64,000 bases of DNA from Streptomyces sp. NBC_00285. Its GTDB lineage: Bacteria > Actinomycetota > Actinomycetes > Streptomycetales > Streptomycetaceae. Shown here one piece after another: positions 42,870 through 51,734 of the stretch. Under the pieces are notes generated by a model that had not been told where the DNA came from, made no database searches, and was given only the letters and a program-made list of their open reading frames with translations. Location: contig NZ_CP108055.1 of the NCBI RefSeq assembly GCF_036174265.1, positions 7,006,001-7,070,000 of the forward strand, in the 5' to 3' direction. The position numbers were made by a program, and so were the translations under genes. The stretch's first letter is position 1, and every line of letters begins with the position of its first letter.

Positions 42870-44747
42870 ATGAGCGAGGGGAAGCCCACGAAGGCGAAAT
42901 GGTGGAGCCGACCCAGGCCGCAGGGGGTTTCCGGGCCGGGCGAGAACACCGTGCCGACACCCGGGGCGACGGGTCCGGACGGGGACTTCGAAGCGAGGGC
43001 CCCTGCGGATGCGCAGGCCGGCGCAGAGAAGAGTGAACTCGGGGCGCGGCACTCGGGCAGTGACGACGAGCTCGTCGCCCCACATCACGTGGACAGCGAC
43101 CTGGAGCAGCCGTCAGCTCTGCCGGATGCCCAGGGAGCGGACACGGACTTCCTGCTCCCGGCACCGGCGGCGAAGGTCGTCGCGGAGGGCGACTTCGAGC
43201 TTGCGGCCCCTGAGCGCTCGGCTGCAGCCCCCGCCCCCGTCCCGGAGGGGCGCGTTCCGCCCGCTGAGGGCCCTCCCGAGCCTCCGCGCGACTCCGAGTC
43301 CACCAGCACCCCGCCGTACGGCGTACCGGGCCCCTGGGCCCCCGCCCCGCCCGTCCAGCACCCGGCGGCCACCCGCGAACACGGCACGGCGATACCGGCA
43401 CCACCTCCACCCCCGTGCCCACCCGCGTCGGGACCCCCGCCTACGGACACGCCCGATCCGACGGTGCCCGAGCCGCAGCGGGGCACGGGGACTCCCGCAT
43501 CACCACCGCGGACCCCCGAATCCCCAGACCCGGTCCCCACTCCCGCTGCCACGCCCTGGCAGAACTACGACCCCTGGGCCCCCGCCCCTCTCCATCAAAC
43601 CGGCGCCCCCGTCGACACCGACGACACACGGCGTCGACGCATGCGGCGCAGGCTGCTCGGCGGGGCCGTGGCGCTCGCGCTCGTCGCGGGCGGTGCCGGC
43701 GGGGTCGTAGGGGCGTATCTGGAGCGCAACGGCGTCGGCGGCGAGGTGGTGCGGCTGCCGCAGGCCGTGCGGGAGTCCGGTCGGCGGGCTCCCGACAGCG
43801 TGGCCGGGATCGCCGCCCGGGCCCTGCCCAGTGTCGTGACCCTGCATGTGAGCGGGGCCTCGGAGTCCGGGACCGGGACCGGCTTCGTGCTGGACGGCCG
43901 GGGACACATCCTGACCAACAACCACGTCGTGGAGCCGGCCGGTGCCGACGGCGAGATATCGGTGACCTTCCACAGCGGGGACACCGCCAAGGCGACCGTC
44001 GTGGGCCGGGACAGCGGGTACGACCTCGCCGTCGTCGAGGTCAGAGGTGTCAGCGGGCTGCAGCCCATGCCCCTCGGCAACTCCGACAACGTCCAGGTCG
44101 GCGACCCCGTCGTCGCCATCGGCGCCCCCTTCGACCTGGAGGGCACCGTCACCTCCGGCATCATCAGCGCGAAGGAACGGCCCATCACCGCCGGCGGCGA
44201 GAGCGGGGACGGCAGTGACGTGTCGTACGTGGACGCCCTGCAGACCGACGCGCCCATCAACCCCGGCAACTCCGGAGGCCCGCTCCTCGACTCCCGGGCC
44301 CGTGTCGTCGGCATCAACTCCGCCATCCGGTCCGCCGACGAAGGCTCCGGCTCCGGAAGCGGTCAGGCCGGGTCCATAGGCCTCGGTTTCGCCATCCCGG
44401 TCAACCAGGCCAAGCGGGTCGCGGAGGAACTGATCAACACCGGCAGGGCGACCCACCCCGTCATCGGCGTCACCCTCGACATGGACTACACCGGCGACGG
44501 CGCCCGGGTAGGGGCCAAGGGCAACGGCGGCGGACCCGCCGTTACCGAGGGAGGTCCGGGCGACCGGGCCGGGATCGAGGCGGGTGACGTCGTCACGGAG
44601 GTCGACGGCCGCCGCGTCCACTCCGCGGACGAACTGATCGTCAGGACCCGCGCCCACCGTCCCGGCGACCGTCTGGAACTCACCTTGAGGCGCGGCGGCA
44701 GGGAAAGGACCGTGTCCCTGGTACTCGGATCCTCGGACGGCGGCTAA
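42870..44747 (+). CDS. htrA: HtrA/DegP-type membrane serine protease
   Basis: A 625-residue protein. The first 255 residues are Pro/Ala/Glu-rich, disordered and cytoplasmic. A basic stretch and one membrane helix (about 262-285) follow. The trypsin-like domain carries the triad His352 (TNNHVV), Asp385 (GYDLAVV) and Ser468 (NPGNSGGPL), and a PDZ domain ends the protein (GVTLDMDYTGDGARV, GIEAGDVVTEVDGRRV). ATG at 42870 follows GGGGAGAG. The protein is 91 bases downstream of the anti-sigma gene, as in the sigE-rseA-htrA order of mycobacteria. It degrades or refolds damaged extracytoplasmic proteins. Confidence 0.93.
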   Translation: MSEGKPTKAKWWSRPRPQGVSGPGENTVPTPGATGPDGDFEARAPADAQAGAEKSELGARHSGSDDELVAPHHVDSDLEQPSALPDAQGADTDFLLPAPAAKVVAEGDFELAAPERSAAAPAPVPEGRVPPAEGPPEPPRDSESTSTPPYGVPGPWAPAPPVQHPAATREHGTAIPAPPPPPCPPASGPPPTDTPDPTVPEPQRGTGTPASPPRTPESPDPVPTPAATPWQNYDPWAPAPLHQTGAPVDTDDTRRRRMRRRLLGGAVALALVAGGAGGVVGAYLERNGVGGEVVRLPQAVRESGRRAPDSVAGIAARALPSVVTLHVSGASESGTGTGFVLDGRGHILTNNHVVEPAGADGEISVTFHSGDTAKATVVGRDSGYDLAVVEVRGVSGLQPMPLGNSDNVQVGDPVVAIGAPFDLEGTVTSGIISAKERPITAGGESGDGSDVSYVDALQTDAPINPGNSGGPLLDSRARVVGINSAIRSADEGSGSGSGQAGSIGLGFAIPVNQAKRVAEELINTGRATHPVIGVTLDMDYTGDGARVGAKGNGGGPAVTEGGPGDRAGIEAGDVVTEVDGRRVHSADELIVRTRAHRPGDRLELTLRRGGRERTVSLVLGSSDGG

Positions 44748-44982
44748 GAGAATGGCATGAGAACCGTCAGAGGTTCGATGAACACAAACCTCACAGATAC
44801 GGCTCCAAACCCTGCTCCACAAGGCAACAACCCTAAAAACCGTTCACCCGCCCGCACTCTGAGGCCTCGGGACAGTACCGGTCGAACGGGAACGGCAGGT
44901 ACCGTGGACCCGGCCCGGACCACGGAAGACCCGCGCAGACCACCCGAGGGCCGAGGGCCGAGGACATCGCAAGGAGCTTCAG

Positions 44983-45429
44983 GTGTTCAATGACATAGGA
45001 CCGCTCGAGCTGATCACGCTCGTTGTCCTCGCCGTGCTCGTCTTCGGTCCGGAAAAGCTCCCGAAGGTCATCCAGGACGTCATGCGGACGGTGCGCAAGA
45101 TCCGCGAGTTCTCGGAGAGCGCCAAGCAGGACATCCGGTCCGAGCTCGGCCCGGAGTTCAAGGACTTCGAGTTCGAGGACCTCAACCCCAAGACGTTCAT
45201 CCGCAAGCAGCTGGACAACGACGAACTGGGGCTCAAGGAGATCCGCAACGGCTTCGACCTGAAGAAGGAGATGGCCGAGGTCACCGACGCCGTGCACAGC
45301 ACGGACACGTCGTCGTCATCCGCGTCCTCTTCCTCGTCGTCGCAGTCCGGTGGCCGGATCGACATGACCAAGAAGGCCGAGGAGCCCGGCGAGCAGGACC
45401 GCCCGCCCTTCGACGCGGACGCCACCTGA
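44983..45429 (+). CDS. tatB: Twin-arginine translocase component TatB
   Basis: A 148-residue protein: one N-terminal membrane helix (LELITLVVLAVLVFGPEKLPKVIQDVMR, with the family Gly-Pro hinge) and a long amphipathic helix, then a Ser-rich stretch (SSSSASSSSSS) and charged tail. With TatC it forms the receptor for folded Tat substrates. GTG at 44983 follows AAGGAGCT. The 235-base gap before it (44748-44982) holds no other gene but has several CACAAACC/CAAACC-like AT-richer stretches that may include its promoter. Confidence 0.95.
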   Translation: MFNDIGPLELITLVVLAVLVFGPEKLPKVIQDVMRTVRKIREFSESAKQDIRSELGPEFKDFEFEDLNPKTFIRKQLDNDELGLKEIRNGFDLKKEMAEVTDAVHSTDTSSSSASSSSSSQSGGRIDMTKKAEEPGEQDRPPFDADAT

Positions 45430-45447
45430 GCCGTACGCCCAGCCGGT

Positions 45448-45485
45448 GGACGCCCGTCGAACAGCTCGGTTCGCGGGCGCCTTTT
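45448..45485 (+). terminator. Terminator of tatB with U tract
   Basis: CGCCCG-T-CGAAC (45451-45462) pairs with GTTCG-CGGGCG (45469-45479), a stem of 11 bp plus two outer G-C pairs with single-base bulges, six-base loop, followed by TTTT (45482-45485). One of few stem-loops here with a U tract. Confidence 0.8.
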
Positions 45486-45490
45486 CCGTG

Positions 45491-45583
45491 GTGAGTGCCG
45501 AGGTGACCGACGTCGTGCGTGATGTCCTACGCGATGTCGTACGTGACGCGTTTCATATTCCTCCCACCCCCTTTACGGCCTGA
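45491..45583 (+). CDS. Possible 30-residue ORF with internal 12-base tandem repeat
   Basis: GTG to TGA, 31 codons. The centre contains three imperfect 12-base tandem units (45512-45523, 45524-45535, 45536-45547), translated VVRD-VLRD-VVRD, an amphipathic helix-like pattern. No Shine-Dalgarno is visible and it lies right after the tatB terminator. It may be a small protein, or the tandem repeat may be a regulatory site for the gene at 45742. The rest of 45584-45741 holds no gene. Confidence 0.25.
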   Translation: MSAEVTDVVRDVLRDVVRDAFHIPPTPFTA

Positions 45584-45741
45584 ACGCGTCCCCCGCACGC
45601 CCCGCGCGCCCGGCGGTTTCCCGGCAGCTCGGAGCGGTGTGGCTATGCTGCCGAGTTGTTGTGCGGGCCGTACGTGAGCGAGCGACGCCACCCGAAGGGG
45701 GCGGTCCGGTCCGACGAGAGCTAGTGGGAGGCGTCCAGCAC

Positions 45742-46407
45742 ATGGAGACGACGAGTGAGGCAGTCGCGCAGGCGCCGGCCGCGGAGGGCGGCCGGCAGGT
45801 TCCCTCCGCCCGGCGCACGGTCGACGGCTACCTTCAGGCGCCCTTCCCCTGGTACGGCCTCGACGAGGCGTTCACGGGGCCGCGCTGGCTGATGCAGGTC
45901 GGCACGTCGGCGGACGGGGCCGTCGAGCACGGGTCGATCGGACACGGTGACGAGCCGTCCGTGAAGAACGAGGCGGGTTCCACCGGGGAGCCGAAGGAGA
46001 AGTTCGCGGTCGTCGTGACCGTCGCCGCGAACCCGTCCCGAAGAAGCGCCGACGGCACGGGGCTGCTGGAGGCCACGTCCGTCTCCTCGGCCGCCTGGCT
46101 GGCCGGGGTGGGGCTGCTGTCGTTCACCTGGCCCGGTCAGATGGACCACTCGCTGCGCGACGACTGGCTGGACCAGCAGACCGAGACGGCCTGGGTGCTG
46201 GCGGACGACCTCGACGGCTCCGACTGGTCGACGCTCTCCCTGCCGGTGGACGGGGTGCCCACGCCCTTCCACTACCGGGAGTCGGAGTTCGGCTGGGTGC
46301 TCGCGGGTTCCACGCAGGAGGGGGTGCACGTGGGGGCGTACGGGCGGGGCATGAGCGCGTACGGTCTCGGGTTCGCGATGATCAAGGACATCTCGGCGTA
46401 CGCCTAG
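45742..46407 (+). CDS. Conserved hypothetical soluble protein
   Basis: A 221-residue acidic, cytoplasmic protein with no signal peptide or membrane helix. Aromatic-rich elements alternate (YGLDEAFTGPRWLMQVG, HYRESEFGWVLAGSTQEGVHVGAYGRGM), suggesting a beta-rich fold. No catalytic motif is recognisable. ATG at 45742 with GGGAGG upstream; the upstream open frame does not look coding. It converges on the glycosyltransferase gene. I cannot name a family. Confidence 0.7.
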   Translation: METTSEAVAQAPAAEGGRQVPSARRTVDGYLQAPFPWYGLDEAFTGPRWLMQVGTSADGAVEHGSIGHGDEPSVKNEAGSTGEPKEKFAVVVTVAANPSRRSADGTGLLEATSVSSAAWLAGVGLLSFTWPGQMDHSLRDDWLDQQTETAWVLADDLDGSDWSTLSLPVDGVPTPFHYRESEFGWVLAGSTQEGVHVGAYGRGMSAYGLGFAMIKDISAYA

Positions 46408-46458
46408 GACCGGCAAAGGCACCGCAGGCTCGTGCGGTGCCCCGCCTGGCGGTCCGTG

Positions 46459-48390
46459 CTATCGGCCCAGCCGCCGCCGTACCCGCCGGACCTGGCGGTT
46501 GTCGGCGACCGCGTCGAGGAGCCGGCGCCCGGTGCCGTTCTCGTGGGCCGGGCCCTCCAGCCGCAGCAGGGCGCCGTCGCGGACGACGGCGTGGGCGACC
46601 GGGGCGTCCGACTTCGGCAGGCTGACGGGGTGGCGCCCGGCCGGGAGGTCGAGGCGGGCGGGAAGCCGCAGGGCCGCCGTCGTTCCGTCCTCGCCGGGGA
46701 CCAGCTCGGCGTTCACCGTCAGGGCGGACACGGTGACCTTGACACGGGCCGGAGTGCCGGAGGGCACTGCCGCCAGGTACGGCAGCGGGAGCGACCGCTC
46801 ACCGCGCGCGGTGTTCGTGGCGGCGGCACCGGCCGTGTCGGAACCGAGCCTTCGCTGACGCTGGTCCACGTCGAGCGCGAGCTGACCGCTCCCCGTCCAG
46901 TACGGCAGCGCGAGCCGCCCACCGGTCAGCGCCGGGCCCGCGGCCGGGGCACCCGGGGTGCCGTCACCGGTCAGGCGGACCATCCGGTCGACGCCCAACA
47001 GCTGGACGAACGCCCACACGTCGTGCACCCCGCGCTCCAACGGCCGCCCGCCCGCGAGCTGTTCGGGGTCGAGGAGCAGCCGCCCGGACGCGACGAGCCG
47101 TGACCGGCCCTCCCCGCTGGGCTCAAGGCGCACCTCCAGGTCGCCCTCCGGGTACCACCAGTCCTCACGGTCCCGGTCCTTGACCACGACCTCGGCGTAC
47201 GCCAGCCGGAACGGATCGCGAACCTCCCAGCCGTCCTCCGCGCCCGGCACCCCGGCCACCAGCTCCGGGTCCAGCCACCGCTTCCCGTCCCGCTCGACGA
47301 GGACCAGCGGCTCGCCGTCCCCGCGCAGCAGGTCCAGCGTGACGTCGGCGACGAGCCGGCCGTCCTGCCAGCGCAGTCCGCCGACCGTGCTGCGGGCCTT
47401 GACCTCGCGGACGCGCTCGGCGAGGGCTACGGCCCCGTCGAAGTCACCGCGTTCGAGGAGTTCGGCGCGCAGGCGGGAAACGGCGGGCAGACCTTCGCGC
47501 ACGGCGGCCGGGAACTCCTCCAGGGCGAGCCGCCGGGCCGCCTCGAACCGCTCCCGCTGTTCGGCGGGGTCCTCGCGGAGGATCTCGGGCTCACGGGCGC
47601 GGGAGAGAAGCTCGACGTGGTAGATGCGGTGCAGCAGGCGGTTCTGGAGTGCGTCGACGTCGTCGGACGGGGACGTGCCGTCCTTGATCTGCTGGGCGAT
47701 CGTGCGGCAGTTGGACCAGAAGCCGTGGCGCGGATTGAAGCGGTGCTGGGTGTTGTTGCCGCCGTCGTCCCGCTTCATCCAGTAGTAGCAGGGATAGTCG
47801 GCGAGGACCGAGATCCGCTCGGCCTTCAGATAGGCGGCGCTGACGAAGGCCAGATCCTCCAGGATCCACGGGCCCTCGGGGAACCGCAGCCCGTGCTCCT
47901 CGACGAAGGCCCGCCGGAACATCTTGTGCGGCGACATGCTCTGCATGAGCTCGTCGTTCTCGATCGTGCAGGCGTCCACGGTGTGCCGGAACAGCCGCCG
48001 GGGCCGCACCATCGTGCTGGACATCTTGCCGAGTACGACGTCGGCGTCGTTCCGCTTCGCGTGCGCGTACAGCCGCTCCAGGGCCTCGGGCCCGAGCATG
48101 TCGTCGTGGTCGACGAACTGGATGTACTCGCCCTTCGCGTGCCGCATGCCGAGATTGCGGGGCGCGCCCGGCCAGCCGGAGTTCGGCTGGGTGTGCACCT
48201 GGACGTTCGGATGGGCGGCGGCGATCTTCTGAAGCCGGGCCAGCGTGTCGTCGGTCGACCCGTCGTCGACGTAGACGATTTCGTACTCGTCGGCGGGCAG
48301 ACTCTGCCCGAGCAGCGACGGGGCACACTCGTCGACGTACTTCCCGGTGTTGTAGACGGGAACTATGACGCTGACTTTGACTCTCGGCAT
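46459..48390 (-). CDS. GT2 glycosyltransferase with long C-terminal beta-rich region (TarS/TarP-like layout)
   Basis: A 643-residue inverting GT-A enzyme. The N-terminal 220 residues hold KVSVIVPVYNTGKYVDECAPSLLGQ, IVYVDDGSTDDT, PRNLGMRHAKGEYIQFVDHDDML (metal-binding DHDD) and the acceptor region LRFPEGPWILEDLAFV. Residues of about 300-640 are beta-rich with no membrane helix and contain two related segments (ADVTLDLLRGDGEPLVL, KVTVSALTVNAELV). Similar layouts are seen in wall teichoic acid glycosyltransferases, where C-terminal domains oligomerise. The substrate here is unknown; a wall polymer is plausible. Confidence 0.82.
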   Translation of the reverse strand: MPRVKVSVIVPVYNTGKYVDECAPSLLGQSLPADEYEIVYVDDGSTDDTLARLQKIAAAHPNVQVHTQPNSGWPGAPRNLGMRHAKGEYIQFVDHDDMLGPEALERLYAHAKRNDADVVLGKMSSTMVRPRRLFRHTVDACTIENDELMQSMSPHKMFRRAFVEEHGLRFPEGPWILEDLAFVSAAYLKAERISVLADYPCYYWMKRDDGGNNTQHRFNPRHGFWSNCRTIAQQIKDGTSPSDDVDALQNRLLHRIYHVELLSRAREPEILREDPAEQRERFEAARRLALEEFPAAVREGLPAVSRLRAELLERGDFDGAVALAERVREVKARSTVGGLRWQDGRLVADVTLDLLRGDGEPLVLVERDGKRWLDPELVAGVPGAEDGWEVRDPFRLAYAEVVVKDRDREDWWYPEGDLEVRLEPSGEGRSRLVASGRLLLDPEQLAGGRPLERGVHDVWAFVQLLGVDRMVRLTGDGTPGAPAAGPALTGGRLALPYWTGSGQLALDVDQRQRRLGSDTAGAAATNTARGERSLPLPYLAAVPSGTPARVKVTVSALTVNAELVPGEDGTTAALRLPARLDLPAGRHPVSLPKSDAPVAHAVVRDGALLRLEGPAHENGTGRRLLDAVADNRQVRRVRRRLGR

Positions 48391-48443
48391 TCCACGGACC
48401 CTACCCGGCCCGTGGAATGCCTCTTGTCAGATGCGTCTCAGGC

Positions 48444-49577
48444 TCAGAACTTGTTCCTCGGCGTGATGCCCAGAGACAGCCCCGAAAGCCCCCGCTGCCG
48501 GCCCCCCAGCTTCCCCGCGATGCCCCGCAGGGCCGCGCCCGCCGGGGAGTCGGGGTCGGTCAGGACGACCGGCTTGCCCTCGTCGCCGCCCTCGCGGAGG
48601 CGGACGTCGATGGGGATGGAGCCGAGGACCGGGACCGTCGCGCCCGTCGTGCGGGTCAGGCCGTCCGCCACCGACTGGCCGCCGCCCGTGCCGAAGACGT
48701 CGACCATCTCGCCGCAGTGCGGGCAGGGCAGGCCGGCCATGTTCTCGACGACGCCGACGATCTTCTGGTGGGTCTGGACGGCGATCGAGCCCGCGCGCTC
48801 GGCGACCTCCGCGGCTGCCTGCTGCGGGGTCGTCACCACCAGGATCTCCGCGTTCGGGACCAGCTGGGCCACCGAGATCGCGATGTCGCCCGTGCCCGGG
48901 GGCAGGTCCAGGAGCAGCACGTCCAGGTCGCCCCAGTACACGTCCGCCAGGAACTGCTGGAGGGCACGGTGGAGCATCGGGCCGCGCCACACCACCGGCG
49001 CGTTGCCCGGGGTGAACATGCCGATCGAGATGACCTTCACGCCGTGTGCCGACGGCGGCATGATCATGTTCTCGACCTGGGTCGGACTGCCGTAGGCGCC
49101 CAGCATGCGCGGCACCGAGTGGCCGTAGATGTCGGCGTCGACCACGCCCACCTTGAGGCCGTCGGCCGCCATCGACGCAGCCAGGTTGACCGTGACCGAC
49201 GACTTGCCGACACCGCCCTTGCCGGAGGCGACCGCGTACACGCGTGTGAGCGAGCCCGGCTTGGCGAAGGGGACCTCGCGCTCGGTCTGGCCACCGCGCA
49301 GCGCGGTCGCCAGTTCCTTGCGCTGCTCGTCGCTCATCACGTCCAGCGTGACATCGACGCGGGTGACGCCCTCGACGGCCGAGACCGCGTCGGTCACACG
49401 CTGCGTGATCGTCTCGCGCATGGGACAGCCGGAGACCGTCAGGTAGACGGCGACCGCGACCGCTCCGTCCGCGCCGATGTCGACGGACTTGACCATCCCG
49501 AGTTCCGTGATGGGCCGGTTGATCTCGGGGTCGTTCACCGTCGCCAATGCCTCGCGCACCGCGTCTTCGCTAGCCAT
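48444..49577 (-). CDS. mrp: Mrp/NBP35-family iron-sulfur cluster carrier ATPase
   Basis: A 377-residue protein. An N-terminal MIP18 (DUF59) domain of about 95 residues (LATVNDPEINRPITELGMV, LTVSGCPMRETI) precedes the P-loop domain with deviant Walker A GKGGVGKSS at 119-127, DADIYGHSVPRMLG, DLPPGTGD and the cluster-binding CPHC in GLPCPHCGE. It delivers Fe-S clusters to target proteins. ATG at 49577. Downstream of the MgtE-like and DUF1003 genes on the same strand, as in the Rv1229c-Rv1232c region of mycobacteria. Confidence 0.95.
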   Translation of the reverse strand: MASEDAVREALATVNDPEINRPITELGMVKSVDIGADGAVAVAVYLTVSGCPMRETITQRVTDAVSAVEGVTRVDVTLDVMSDEQRKELATALRGGQTEREVPFAKPGSLTRVYAVASGKGGVGKSSVTVNLAASMAADGLKVGVVDADIYGHSVPRMLGAYGSPTQVENMIMPPSAHGVKVISIGMFTPGNAPVVWRGPMLHRALQQFLADVYWGDLDVLLLDLPPGTGDIAISVAQLVPNAEILVVTTPQQAAAEVAERAGSIAVQTHQKIVGVVENMAGLPCPHCGEMVDVFGTGGGQSVADGLTRTTGATVPVLGSIPIDVRLREGGDEGKPVVLTDPDSPAGAALRGIAGKLGGRQRGLSGLSLGITPRNKF

Positions 49578-49620
49578 ACCGACGATGGTACGGGGCTGCG
49601 CACCGACCCCTGTACGGCTC

Positions 49621-50220
49621 TCAACGGTCTTCTACGTCACGTCCCGACGGTCGATCCGACCGTTCTGCCGGGAATGCGGCATGCCCGTCGTGCTGCCGTG
49701 CCTCCAGCTCCTTCACCATGTCCTGGAGCTCCGAGCGGATCCAGTCGCGGGTCGCCACCTCGCCGAGACCGATCCGGAGCGCGGCGATCTCCCGGGTCAG
49801 GTACTCGGTGTCCGCGATCGACCGCTCGTTCTGCTTGCGGTCCTGTTCGAGGTTGACCCGGTCCCGGTCGTCCTGCCGGTTCTGCGCGAGCAGGATCAGC
49901 GGGGCGGCGTAGGAGGCCTGGAGGGACAGCATCAGCGTGAGGAAGATGAACGGGTAGTGGTCGAAGCGCAGATCGCCGGGCGCGAAGATGTTCCACAGCA
50001 CCCACACGATGATGACGACCGTCATCCAGACGATGAACCGCCCGGTGCCGAGGAACCGCGCGATGCGCTCCGACAGCCGTCCGAACGCCTCCGGGTCGTA
50101 CTCGGGCAGCAGCCTGCGGCGCGGCGCGCGCGGCTGGTCGAGGCGGGCGCGGGGACGGGTGGCGGCGGTGGCTCCGGCCGGGGTGCGCTCGCGGCCTGTG
50201 GTGTCGCGCTCAGGCGTCAC
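49621..50220 (-). CDS. DUF1003 membrane protein
   Basis: A 199-residue protein. A basic N-terminus of 40 residues is followed by the DUF1003 core: ERIARFLGTGRFIVWMTVVIIVWVLWNIF, FDHYPFIFLTLMLSLQASYAAPLILLAQNRQDDRDR, two membrane helices with short loops, then a helical charged tail. GTG at 50220 overlaps the stop of the MgtE-like gene by 11 bases, so they are coupled. The role is not established; coupling suggests a function with the MgtE-like protein, possibly in Mg2+ handling (inference). Confidence 0.9.
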   Translation of the reverse strand: MTPERDTTGRERTPAGATAATRPRARLDQPRAPRRRLLPEYDPEAFGRLSERIARFLGTGRFIVWMTVVIIVWVLWNIFAPGDLRFDHYPFIFLTLMLSLQASYAAPLILLAQNRQDDRDRVNLEQDRKQNERSIADTEYLTREIAALRIGLGEVATRDWIRSELQDMVKELEARQHDGHAAFPAERSDRPSGRDVEDR

Positions 50221-51532
50221 GGGAGGTCACCCCCCGGACGTCCTCGTCGGCGCGGTCGGTGTCGTCGTCGGCGTCCTCGTCCAGATGGAACTCCGTCTCC
50301 CGCCAGTCCTCCGGCAGCATGTGGTCCAGCACGTCGTCCACCGTCACCGCGCCGAGGAGCGACCCCGCCTCGTCGACCACGGGTGCCGCGACCATGTCGT
50401 ACGTCGCGAAGAACCCGGCGACGACCGGCAGGGTCGCGTCCGGGTCCAGGGCCTGCAGGTCGTCGTCGACGAGTGAGCTGACCAGGGTGTACGGCGGATC
50501 GCGCAGCAGGCGCTGGAAATGGACCGTGCCGAGGTACTTCCCGGTCGGGGTCTCGTCGGGCGGGCGGCACACGTACACCTGGGCGGCGAGGGCCGGGGAG
50601 AGGTCGGCGTTGCGGACGCGGGCGAGCGCCTCGGCGACGGTGGCGTCCGGCCGCAGGACGATCGGTTCCGTCGTCATCAGACCGCCCGCCGTGTGCTCCT
50701 CGTAGGCCAGCAGGCGCCGCATGTCGGCCGCGTCGCCGGGCTGCATCAGGCTCAGCAGCCGTTCCTGCTCCTCGGTGGGCAGTTCGGCGAGCAGGTCGGC
50801 CGCGTCGTCCGGGTCCATGGCCTCCAGGACGTCGGCGGCGCGATCCGCCTTCAGCTTGCCGAGGATCTCGATCTGGTCGTCCTCGGGGAGCTCCTCCAGT
50901 ACGTCGGCCAGGCGGTCGTCGTCGAGGGCGGCGGCCACCTCCGCGCGGCGCTTGGGGGAGAGGTGGTGCAGGACGTTGGCGAGGTCGGCGGCGCGCAACT
51001 GCTCGAAGGTGGCCAGGAGGCTCTCGGCGCCCTGTCCGTGCTCCTCCAGGGTGAAGCCGGTCACCGCGGACCACTCGACGGTCAGCGCCTCGCCCTTGCG
51101 CCGGAACGCCCCGCCCTTGCCGCCCTTGCGGACGAAGACGCGGTGGATCTCCCAGTCACGGCGGGCCGGCAGTTGCTGCACCGCCACGTCCAGGACGGTG
51201 ACCTCTTCGTCGGTCTCCACGAGCGTGACCCGCCGGTCCAGGAGCTCCCCGAAGACCAGGCGCTCGGTGGGCCGTTGCTCGAAGCGGCGGACGTTGAGCA
51301 CGCCGGTGCTGATGACCTGGCCGGACTCGATGCTTGTCACCCGGGTCATGGGCAGGAAGATGCGGCGCCGGGTGGACAGTTCGACGACGAGGCCGAGCAC
51401 GCGCGGGGGCCGGCGCCCGACGCGCAGCACGACGACCAGGTCGCGTACGCGGCCGACCTGGTCGCCGTTGGGTTCGAAGACGGCGACGCCGGCGAGGTGC
51501 GAGACGAAGATCCGGGGGGCTCCCGCTGCCAT
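50210..51532 (-). CDS. MgtE-like regulatory protein lacking the transport domain (PRC-barrel, MgtE_N, CBS pair)
   Basis: A 440-residue soluble protein. Residues 1-95 resemble PRC-barrel (VSHLAGVAVFEPNGDQVGRVRDLVV). An MgtE intracellular-N domain follows (LRAADLANVLHHLSPKRRAEVAAALDDDRLADVLEELPEDDQIEIL, MDPDDAADLLAELPTEE). Two CBS domains end it (HTAGGLMTTEPIVLRPDATVAEALARV, VDDVLDHMLPEDWRE). The five-helix membrane channel of true MgtE is absent. ATG at 51532 with AAAGGAAG; the open frame to 52210 upstream is antisense to the lipoprotein gene. It corresponds to Rv1232c. Confidence 0.92.
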   Translation of the reverse strand: MAAGAPRIFVSHLAGVAVFEPNGDQVGRVRDLVVVLRVGRRPPRVLGLVVELSTRRRIFLPMTRVTSIESGQVISTGVLNVRRFEQRPTERLVFGELLDRRVTLVETDEEVTVLDVAVQQLPARRDWEIHRVFVRKGGKGGAFRRKGEALTVEWSAVTGFTLEEHGQGAESLLATFEQLRAADLANVLHHLSPKRRAEVAAALDDDRLADVLEELPEDDQIEILGKLKADRAADVLEAMDPDDAADLLAELPTEEQERLLSLMQPGDAADMRRLLAYEEHTAGGLMTTEPIVLRPDATVAEALARVRNADLSPALAAQVYVCRPPDETPTGKYLGTVHFQRLLRDPPYTLVSSLVDDDLQALDPDATLPVVAGFFATYDMVAAPVVDEAGSLLGAVTVDDVLDHMLPEDWRETEFHLDEDADDDTDRADEDVRGVTSRDA

Positions 51533-51734
51533 GGCTGTGCTTCCTTTGCGTACAGGGTGTTTCGTTCGTCGGTCGTTGTCCGGATTGCCCGCTCGGGAGG
51601 GCTTCAGGCTAGCCCGTACCGATCGGATACGCCCTGGTGAGCGCTTCGGACGGGCTGGCTCCGTCAGGGGTCCCGGGCCCCGGTACGCTGCCGTACGCCG
51701 CTGAAGGACCCTCGTCAGAAAGGCAGCCCCACCT

